DNA from: Pseudarthrobacter chlorophenolicus A6
Lineage (GTDB): Bacteria > Actinomycetota > Actinomycetes > Actinomycetales > Micrococcaceae
NCBI RefSeq assembly: GCF_000022025.1
Contig: NC_011886.1
Coordinates: forward strand, 3,327,209 to 3,391,208
Length of the DNA: 64,000 bases
Reading direction: 5' to 3'
The position numbers and the translations under genes were made by a program. Below are positions 58,356-64,000 of the stretch, piece after piece. The notes under the pieces are model-generated. The model did no database searches, was not told where the DNA came from, and saw only the letters and a program-made list of their open reading frames with translations. Each line of letters begins with the position of its first letter. Positions within the stretch are counted from its first letter, which is position 1.

Positions 58356-58929
58356 GGCCTCCCGCAGCACCTCCACGCCATTCGTTACGCCACTCGTCGG
58401 CGAGGACCGCGTAGATCATCTCCGTGGCCCACTGGTCCTTGTAGAACCACTTGTCCACGTGGCGGCCCTCCAGCCGCATGCCCAGGCGCTGGCAGAGCGC
58501 GGCGGAGGCGGCGTTGAGTTCGTCCAGCCGGGCTTCGATGCGGCGCAGGCCCAGCTCCCCGAAGCCAAGATCCAGGACCGCTGCCGCCGCTTCGGTGGCG
58601 TAGCCCTTGCCCCGCGCCTGGGGTGCCATTGACCAGCCCACTTCCGCTTGGCCGCGGCCCGGCAGCCACTTGAGCACCACTTCTCCAAGCAGCCCCGGCT
58701 GGTCACGGGCTTCTATTGCCAGGCAGAGCCAGTCGCCTTCCTTCTCATAAACGAAATTGGCATACTTCCCCACCGATTCCATCGATTTGGTGTAGCTCTT
58801 GGCCGGCCCGGGCAGGAACCGGGCGGTCTCCGCCAGCGAGTGGTAGGCGTGGAAGGCCTGCAGGTCTCCGGCTTCGAAGCGCCGCAGGACCAGGCGCCCG
58901 GTGTGGATGGGCAGCGCGATGTCCACCAC
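58339..58929 (-). CDS. GNAT-family N-acetyltransferase (RimJ/RimL-like)
   Basis: Acetyltransferase of 196 residues. The start reads LPIHTGRLVLRRFEAGDLQA, typical of RimJ/RimL-like GNATs, and the acetyl-CoA loop is QARGKGYATEAAAAVLDLGF (Q/R-x-x-G-x-G). GLRRIEARLDELNAASAALC and QRLGMRLEGRHVDKWFYKDQ complete the fold. Substrate may be a ribosomal or small-molecule amine. It ends 17 bases within the oxidoreductase gene and follows ackA after 8 bases. Confidence 0.9.
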   Translation of the reverse strand: MVDIALPIHTGRLVLRRFEAGDLQAFHAYHSLAETARFLPGPAKSYTKSMESVGKYANFVYEKEGDWLCLAIEARDQPGLLGEVVLKWLPGRGQAEVGWSMAPQARGKGYATEAAAAVLDLGFGELGLRRIEARLDELNAASAALCQRLGMRLEGRHVDKWFYKDQWATEMIYAVLADEWRNEWRGGAAGGPTPGP

Positions 58930-58937
58930 GGCGGCGG

Positions 58938-60098
58938 CTACCGGCCGGAACCTGCGACGGCGGCCGTGGCCTCCGCGATGGCGCGTTCCTCGTCGGTGGG
59001 AACCACCAGGACGGGGATGGCGGACTGCGGCGTGGAAATAATGCGCGGTTCCTTGGACCGGGCAGCATTCAGGCCGGCATCGACCTCTACGCCCAGCGCC
59101 CCCAGGCGGTCGGCCACCAGCGCGCGGAACTGGTGGGAGTTCTCGCCGATGCCCGCCGTGAACACCAGCGCCTTGGCCCCGCCGACGGCCACATGGTAGC
59201 CGCCGATGTACTTGGCCAGCCGGTAGGAGGTGACGGCGAGCGCCATGGCGGCTTTGGCGTCACCATCCTCGGAGGCCTCCACCACGGAGCGCATGTCATT
59301 GTTGCCGGCCAGGCCCTTGAGCCCGGACTCCCGGTTGAGCATGGAGTCCAGGTCCTCCGGCGTCCAGCCGGCACGGCCCAAGAACACCAAAATGGACGGG
59401 TCCAGGTCGCCGGAGCGGGTGCCCATCACCAGGCCCTCGAGCGGGGTGAAGCCCATGGACGTGTCCACGGAGTGGCCGCCCTGGATCGCCGTGATGGAGG
59501 CACCGTTGCCCAGGTGGGCGATGACGGCGTCGAACTCTTCCACGGGCAGGTCCAGCAACGCGGCAGCGCGGCGGGCAACATACTCGTGCGAGGTGCCGTG
59601 GAAGCCATACCGGCGGATGCCGTGGTTGGTGTAGAGCTCGTCCGGGACGGCATAGCGCCAGGCGTGCTCGGGCAGGGTGCGGTGGAAGGCGGTGTCAAAC
59701 ACGGCCACCTGCGGCATGTCCGGCCACTTCCTGGTGATGGCGCGGATGCCCAGGACGTTGGCGGGGTTATGCAGGGGGGCCAGCGGGTTCAGGCGCTCGA
59801 TGGCGCGGGTGATCTCATTGTCGATCAGCACCGGCTCCCCGAACCGCTCCCCGCCGTGCACCACCCGGTGGCCCACGGCGCCGAGCTTTAGGTCACCCAG
59901 TTCCTCATGGATGGCGGCTTCCACCTGCTCCAGCGCCTCCGCATGGTCCCGCGGGCCCACGATTTCGCCGTCACCGTCGCCGCCGTTGCCCATGCCGATC
60001 TTCTCGATCAGCCCCTCGGTCAGCACCGTCCCGGCGGCCACATCACGCACCTGGAATTTGAGCGAGGACGAACCGGAGTTGATGACGAGCACGAGCAT
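58938..60098 (-). CDS. ackA: Acetate kinase
   Basis: Enzyme of 386 residues that interconverts acetyl phosphate and acetate with ADP/ATP. Markers: LVLVINSGSSSLKFQV at the start, GHRVVHGGERF, the catalytic Asp in VAVFDTAFHRTLPEHAW, HLGNGASITAIQGG, DTSMGFTPLEGLVMGTRSGD and VFTAGIGENSHQFR. It is transcribed in the same direction as pta, but a small opposite gene lies between. Confidence 0.97.
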   Translation of the reverse strand: MLVLVINSGSSSLKFQVRDVAAGTVLTEGLIEKIGMGNGGDGDGEIVGPRDHAEALEQVEAAIHEELGDLKLGAVGHRVVHGGERFGEPVLIDNEITRAIERLNPLAPLHNPANVLGIRAITRKWPDMPQVAVFDTAFHRTLPEHAWRYAVPDELYTNHGIRRYGFHGTSHEYVARRAAALLDLPVEEFDAVIAHLGNGASITAIQGGHSVDTSMGFTPLEGLVMGTRSGDLDPSILVFLGRAGWTPEDLDSMLNRESGLKGLAGNNDMRSVVEASEDGDAKAAMALAVTSYRLAKYIGGYHVAVGGAKALVFTAGIGENSHQFRALVADRLGALGVEVDAGLNAARSKEPRIISTPQSAIPVLVVPTDEERAIAEATAAVAGSGR

Positions 60099-60250
60099 GC
60101 GGGGCCTCCTGGGGCTTGCTTCTGCAGTTCAACCCCCACTATAGGTGGCGGCACTGACAGCGCTCTGCCGCTGCCGGGTTCCTTGCGCCTGGACCCCGGC
60201 TGTGCCTATGGTCGGCGGACAGGCTGGACCACGTCGAGAGGACTTCCCCA

Positions 60251-60544
60251 ATGACGAACGACCCCACTCCGAGCGAAGAGAACGATCCCACCAACACCGG
60301 ATCCAGCAGCACCGCGCCGCTTGGCTCCGATCAGGGCTCAGGCTCCGGTTCCAAGGACCCCACCGGGGTGGAAGGCGCCAACCCGGCGCTGGATGACACG
60401 GGCGGCCTGAAGGCTTCCGAAACCGGCGACGCCCCCGAGGCGCCCGAGGACCGCGAAGGCCTGGACCTGACCCCGCAGGGGCTCTCCGATGAGCCGGCAA
60501 AGGAAGAGGACAGCGACAGCCTCGCCAAGCCGGACAACAGCTAG
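60251..60544 (+). CDS. Small acidic disordered hypothetical protein
   Basis: Protein of 97 residues, Ser/Gly/Asp/Glu-rich (for example TGSSSTAPLGSDQGSGSGSK, EAPEDREGLDLTPQGLSDEP). No hydrophobic core, signal or known domain. It is divergent from ackA and ends just before an inverted repeat. The start and composition suggest a real, intrinsically unfolded protein. Confidence 0.6.
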   Translation: MTNDPTPSEENDPTNTGSSSTAPLGSDQGSGSGSKDPTGVEGANPALDDTGGLKASETGDAPEAPEDREGLDLTPQGLSDEPAKEEDSDSLAKPDNS

Positions 60545-60570
60545 GCACAACGAACACGGCAGCATTGCCG

Positions 60571-60621
60571 GTGGTTGAGCTTGCCGAAACCTTGGAACGC
60601 GGTTTCGACAAGCTCAACCAC
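60571..60621. repeat. Palindromic repeat, GGTTGAGCTTG type
   Basis: GTGGTTGAGCTTGCCGAAAC at 60571-60590 and the complement at 60602-60621 form a 21-base stem including base 60591/60601, with one mismatch, around a 9-base loop. It lies directly after the pta stop (60624) in the convergent gap with the small gene, and can act as terminator for both. The arm sequence resembles palindromic repeats I recall as common in Micrococcaceae and related actinobacteria. Confidence 0.8.
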
Positions 60622-60623
60622 TG

Positions 60624-62693
60624 TCAGGCCTGGGCCTGGATGGCGGTGATGGCCACCGTGTTGACGATGTCCTCCACCGTGCAGCCGCGGGAGAGGTCGT
60701 TGACCGGCTTGCGGAGCCCCTGCAGGACAGGCCCGACGGCGACAGCCCCGGAGCTCTGCTGAACGGCCTTGTACGTGTTGTTGCCGGTGTTCAGGTCCGG
60801 GAAGATGAAAACTGTCGCCTGCCCCGCCACGGACGAGCCCGGCATCTTGGATTCGGCGATGGACGCGTCCACGGCGGCGTCGTATTGGATGGGCCCTTCA
60901 ACGGCGAGGTCCGGCCGGCGCTCCCGCACCAGCTCGGTGGCCTGCCGCACCTCGTCCACGGCCTCGCCTGAACCGGAGCCGCCGGTGGAGTAGGACAGCA
61001 TGGCCACCCTCGGCTCCACCCCGAACTGCGCTGCCGTCTCCGCGGACGCCAGCGCGATGTCGGCCAGCTGCTCCACGTTGGGGTCCGGGTTCACGGCGCA
61101 GTCGCCGTACACCAGCACCCGGTCCGGCATGAGCATCAGGAACACCGAGGAAACGATCTTCACGCCCTCCCGGGTCTTCACGAATTCCAGGGCCGGCCGG
61201 ATGGTGTGGGCGGTGGTGTGGGCGGCGCCGGACACCATGCCGTCCACCACGCCCAGCTGGACCATCATGGTGCCGAAGTAGCTGACGTCCTGCATGATTT
61301 CGAGCGCCTTGGCCAGGTCAACGCCCTTATGCGCGCGGAGCTCGGCATACTTTTCGGCGAACTGCTGCCGCAGCTCCGAGGTTGCCGGGTCCACGATGTT
61401 GATCCCGGTGAGGTCGATGCCGCGGGAGGCTGCCAGTTCGCGCACATCGGTTTCGGGTCCGAGGACCGTGAGTTCGCAGACGTCGCGGCGGTGCAGGATC
61501 TCGGCGGCGCGCAGGATCCGGACGTCCGTTCCCTCCGGCAGGACCACGTGGCGGCGCTGGGCCCGGGCACGTTCGATCAGGTCGTGCAGGAAACGCAGCG
61601 GCGTCATCCGTTCCGGCCGGGGCAGGTGCAGCCGCTCCATCAGCTCGGCTTCGTCCACGCGCCGGGACCACAGGCCCAAAGCCGAGGCCACCTTGCGGCG
61701 GTGCCCGGACCAGATCTCGCTGCGGACCTCGGACACGCGCCGGGCAGTGGTGTAGGTGTCCGCGCTGGCGGCAAAAACGGGGAAGGGTGCCTGGGCCAGG
61801 AGCGGGTAGATATTGGCGTCCGGGGCGAGGCCGCCGGTGAGAATGAGGGCGGAGGCCACCGGGAACTCCGGCGAGAACGACGACGCCAGGCAGGCCACCA
61901 TCACATCGGCCCGGTCCCCCGGCACGATCACCAGGGCGCCCTCGTCCAGGACATTGAGGAAGTTACCCACGTTCATGGCGGCCACCTTGATGTCCTTCAC
62001 GTCCCGCTCCATGTCCGCCCGGCCGGCGATCTGCCGGACGCCCAGCGCGGCGGCCACCTCACCGGTGGTGGGCCGGGCGATCTCCTCCAGCTCGGGTAGG
62101 ACGTAGACGGGACGCTTGGAGGCCCCCGGCTTGATGGCGGCGGCGATGGCGTCGAGGTCGTCCGGGTCCGCCCGGTTCACGAGGATGGCCAGCAGCGAGC
62201 ATTTCTCGGCGGCGAGTTCCTTGCGGGCAACCTCGACGGCGGCAGCGGCTTCCGCGACGGTCCGCCCCTTGGCGCCCACCACGGCCACGATGGGGGCAGC
62301 GAGGTTGTTAGCCAGGCGCGCGTTGAGGTCGAATTCGACGGCGGCGTCCTGGCCCGTGAGGTCAGTCCCCTCCACGATCACCACGTCGCAGTGCCGGGCA
62401 ATGTCGGCGAAGATCTCCACGCAGCGGGCGTCAATCTCTTCGCGCTGCCCCTCGGCCAGCAGCGTCCGGACCTCCTCGAAGGTGAGGCCGCCGCGGCAGC
62501 GTTCATCCTCCAGGGCGAACCGGGATTTCATCAGCGTGACCATGGGATCCTCGCTGGCCACCGGGCCCTGGACCACGGGCTTGAAGAAGCCGATCCGGTC
62601 CGCGTGCCGGTGCAGGGTGTCCGCCAGGCCGAGGGCCACAAGGGACTTGCCCGAGCCCGGGGTAGTTGCGCTGACGTAGATGCCTTTGGCCAT
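60624..62693 (-). CDS. pta: Phosphate acetyltransferase, long form
   Basis: Enzyme of 689 residues (ATG 62693) that forms acetyl phosphate from acetyl-CoA. Three parts are visible: an N-terminal P-loop domain (GIYVSATTPGSGKSLVALGL), a central DRTGG domain (about 215-325) and the C-terminal catalytic PTA domain (HVVLPEGTDVRILRAAEILH, AHTTAHTIRPALEF, SYSTGGSGSGEAVDEV, FPDLNTGNNTYKAVQQSSGA). It would work with ackA. A longer reading to 62915 has no support. Confidence 0.96.
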   Translation of the reverse strand: MAKGIYVSATTPGSGKSLVALGLADTLHRHADRIGFFKPVVQGPVASEDPMVTLMKSRFALEDERCRGGLTFEEVRTLLAEGQREEIDARCVEIFADIARHCDVVIVEGTDLTGQDAAVEFDLNARLANNLAAPIVAVVGAKGRTVAEAAAAVEVARKELAAEKCSLLAILVNRADPDDLDAIAAAIKPGASKRPVYVLPELEEIARPTTGEVAAALGVRQIAGRADMERDVKDIKVAAMNVGNFLNVLDEGALVIVPGDRADVMVACLASSFSPEFPVASALILTGGLAPDANIYPLLAQAPFPVFAASADTYTTARRVSEVRSEIWSGHRRKVASALGLWSRRVDEAELMERLHLPRPERMTPLRFLHDLIERARAQRRHVVLPEGTDVRILRAAEILHRRDVCELTVLGPETDVRELAASRGIDLTGINIVDPATSELRQQFAEKYAELRAHKGVDLAKALEIMQDVSYFGTMMVQLGVVDGMVSGAAHTTAHTIRPALEFVKTREGVKIVSSVFLMLMPDRVLVYGDCAVNPDPNVEQLADIALASAETAAQFGVEPRVAMLSYSTGGSGSGEAVDEVRQATELVRERRPDLAVEGPIQYDAAVDASIAESKMPGSSVAGQATVFIFPDLNTGNNTYKAVQQSSGAVAVGPVLQGLRKPVNDLSRGCTVEDIVNTVAITAIQAQA

Positions 62694-62908
62694 GGTCCGC
62701 CCTTTGCTGTTCTTGCTGGTGCCGGTCCTCCCATCCTTGCACCTCCGGCGCCCCAAAGAACAAAGGTGCGTGCCGCCGTCGTGCGTTCCTGCCCGGTTGC
62801 TTTCCCTCCCACCCTGCGGCGCGCCGCGGACGATGGCGTGTCCCCCGCTTCGGCGCCCGGAGCCGCCAAGCAACTGGGCGGGAAGGCCCAGGCCGGGCGG
62901 CTCCACCC

Positions 62909-62954
62909 TTGACACCGGACCCCCTTATGGGATTACCTAATGAACATTCGGTAA
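62909..62954 (+). promoter_or_regulatory. Promoter and palindromic operator of the paaI-paaK module
   Basis: A -35-like TTGACA lies at 62909-62914; 18 bases later TTACCTAATG begins an imperfect palindrome (62933-62954, second half ACATTCGGTAA), pairing at 18 of 22 positions. A TetR-type repressor, such as the PaaR regulators of phenylacetate genes, would cover the -10 region. This is inference from symmetry and context. Confidence 0.5.
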
Positions 62955-62976
62955 ATAAAGCTGGAGGCAATGACGC

Positions 62977-63447
62977 ATGGCTGAAGCAACACTCTCCGGG
63001 GCCACCCACCCCATCCTGGAAAACGACTATGCCTCCGAGTGGATGGGCATCGAGGTCCTGGCGCTCAGCGACGGCCACGCCACCATCCGGATGACCCTCC
63101 GGCAGGAAATGCTCAACGGCTTCGGCATGGCCCACGGCGGAATGATCTTCGCCTTCGGCGACACCGCCTTCGCCCTCGCGTGCAACCCGATCAGCCCCGC
63201 ACCCGGCGAGGAAAACACCATCACCGTTGCCTCCGGCGTGGACATCAATTTCCTCAAGCCGGCGTTCCGCGGCCAGGTCCTCACCGCTGTGGCAGACCGC
63301 CGTTCCAGCGCCGGGCGGAGCGGACTCTACGACATCCAGATCTTCGCCACCGACGCCCACACCCCCGGCGCAGCCCCCGCCACCAGCACCCCGGGCGAGC
63401 TCATCGCCGAGTTCCGCGGACGCAGCCGCACCATCCCCAAGAAGTAG
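62977..63447 (+). CDS. paaI: Hydroxyphenylacetyl-CoA thioesterase PaaI
   Basis: Hotdog-fold thioesterase of 156 residues, GGAGG upstream. The active-site pattern is [20 protein letters not shown] (about 45-64, with the N-x-x-x-x-x-H-G-G motif and catalytic Asp), preceded by [20 protein letters not shown]. PaaI removes dead-end CoA esters during phenylacetate breakdown. It lies 7 bases before paaK. Confidence 0.88.
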   Translation: MAEATLSGATHPILENDYASEWMGIEVLALSDGHATIRMTLRQEMLNGFGMAHGGMIFAFGDTAFALACNPISPAPGEENTITVASGVDINFLKPAFRGQVLTAVADRRSSAGRSGLYDIQIFATDAHTPGAAPATSTPGELIAEFRGRSRTIPKK

Positions 63448-63454
63448 GAAAACC

Positions 63455-64000
63455 ATGACCCTGCATGCCCCCGAAACCCCTGCCGCCCCCGTGGACACCG
63501 CAGCCACCGGCACCGACGCCGTCCTGGACCGCGAGGAAACCATCTCCCGCGACGAACTCGAGGCGCTCCAGCTCAGCCGCCTCCAGCACACCGTCTCCTA
63601 CGCCTACGATCGCGTGCCGCTGTACAAGCGCAAGTTCGACGAGGCCGGCATCCACCCGAACGACCTCCGCGAACTCAGCGACCTCGGCAATTTCCCCTTC
63701 ACCACCAAAGACGACCTGCGCGCCGAGTACCCCTTCGGCATGTTCGCGGTCCCGCAGAGCGAAGTAGCCCGCATCCACGCGAGCTCGGGCACCACGGGCC
63801 GGCCCACCGTCGTCGGCTACACCAAGCAGGACCTCGCCGACTGGGCCAAGCTCGTGGCCCGCAGCTTCCGCGCCTCCGGCATCCGCCCCGGCATGAAGGT
63901 CCACAACGCCTACGGCTACGGCCTGTTCACCGGCGGCCTGGGCGCGCACGCGGGCGCGGAGGCCCTGGGCTGCACCGTGATCCCCATGTCCGGCGGCCAG
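63455..64000 (+). CDS. paaK: Phenylacetate-CoA ligase PaaK, N-terminal part (cut by window end)
   Basis: The first 182 codons are present, from ATG 63455 (AGGAAAACC upstream). Markers: [40 protein letters not shown], the AMP-binding loop [20 protein letters not shown] and [20 protein letters not shown]. PaaK activates phenylacetate to its CoA ester, the first step of the aerobic hybrid pathway. The rest lies right of the window. Confidence 0.93.
   Translation, partial: MTLHAPETPAAPVDTAATGTDAVLDREETISRDELEALQLSRLQHTVSYAYDRVPLYKRKFDEAGIHPNDLRELSDLGNFPFTTKDDLRAEYPFGMFAVPQSEVARIHASSGTTGRPTVVGYTKQDLADWAKLVARSFRASGIRPGMKVHNAYGYGLFTGGLGAHAGAEALGCTVIPMSGGQ

Overview
The window looks like a chromosomal segment of a high-GC Gram-positive actinobacterium, most likely Arthrobacter/Pseudarthrobacter or a close relative in the Micrococcaceae. 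This rests on very GC-rich codon use, a flagellum without outer-membrane ring genes (no FlgH/FlgI), a DtxR/IdeR-type iron box, ANTAR regulators, and families such as DUF1048, DUF1540 and DUF6153. No alignment was run, so names come from motifs, length and gene order.

Region 1 (1-20480) is most of a flagellar locus. On the minus strand lie fliC, then fliD-fliS-fliT-like, then flgB-flgC-fliE-fliF-fliG-fliH-fliI-fliJ-nlpC/P60-fliK-flgD-flgE, then flbD-motA-motB-fliM-fliN-fliO (cut by the window edge). Divergent from fliC, on the plus strand, lie flgN-flgK-flgL-fliW. Genes are tightly packed, often with 4-base overlaps. Four sites with the spacing of sigma-28 promoters (TAAC, 15 bases, then [G/T]CCGA[T/C]A[A/G]) stand in front of flgB, flbD, fliC and flgN, so basal body, motor and filament seem to share one sigma factor. 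No chemotaxis gene is visible, and FliM lacks the N-terminal CheY-docking motif.

Region 2 (20500-32900) holds two membrane proteins, an iron-siderophore ABC importer behind an iron box, an XRE regulator divergent from an aldo/keto reductase and a short-chain dehydrogenase, a FetB-like permease, a PadR-DUF1048-ABC exporter cassette and a CDP-alcohol phosphatidyltransferase. Region 3 (32900-43600) is housekeeping and stress: alpha/beta hydrolases, a cupin, a YbdK-type carboxylate-amine ligase, a tandem DUF1540 protein, two ANTAR regulators, ChrA, TrxB and NhaA. Region 4 (43700-47300) is a copper island: a CsoR-like operator, CopB, a DUF6153 protein and a DUF305 lipoprotein. Region 5 (47500-64000) has an LMW phosphatase, an LCP protein, PhoD, a histidine phosphatase, NAD(P)HX dehydratase, Hsp20, oligopeptidase B, a sulfide:quinone oxidoreductase-like protein, AckA and Pta, and the start of a phenylacetate module (paaI, paaK cut by the window end).

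Between genes sit several long hairpins of at least three kinds. Two of them (3700-3747 and 28435-28500) have unrelated arms but equal-length, near-identical 12-base loops, which suggests a family of mobile or selected intergenic elements. No intact tRNA, rRNA, CRISPR array, prophage or transposase gene was seen.
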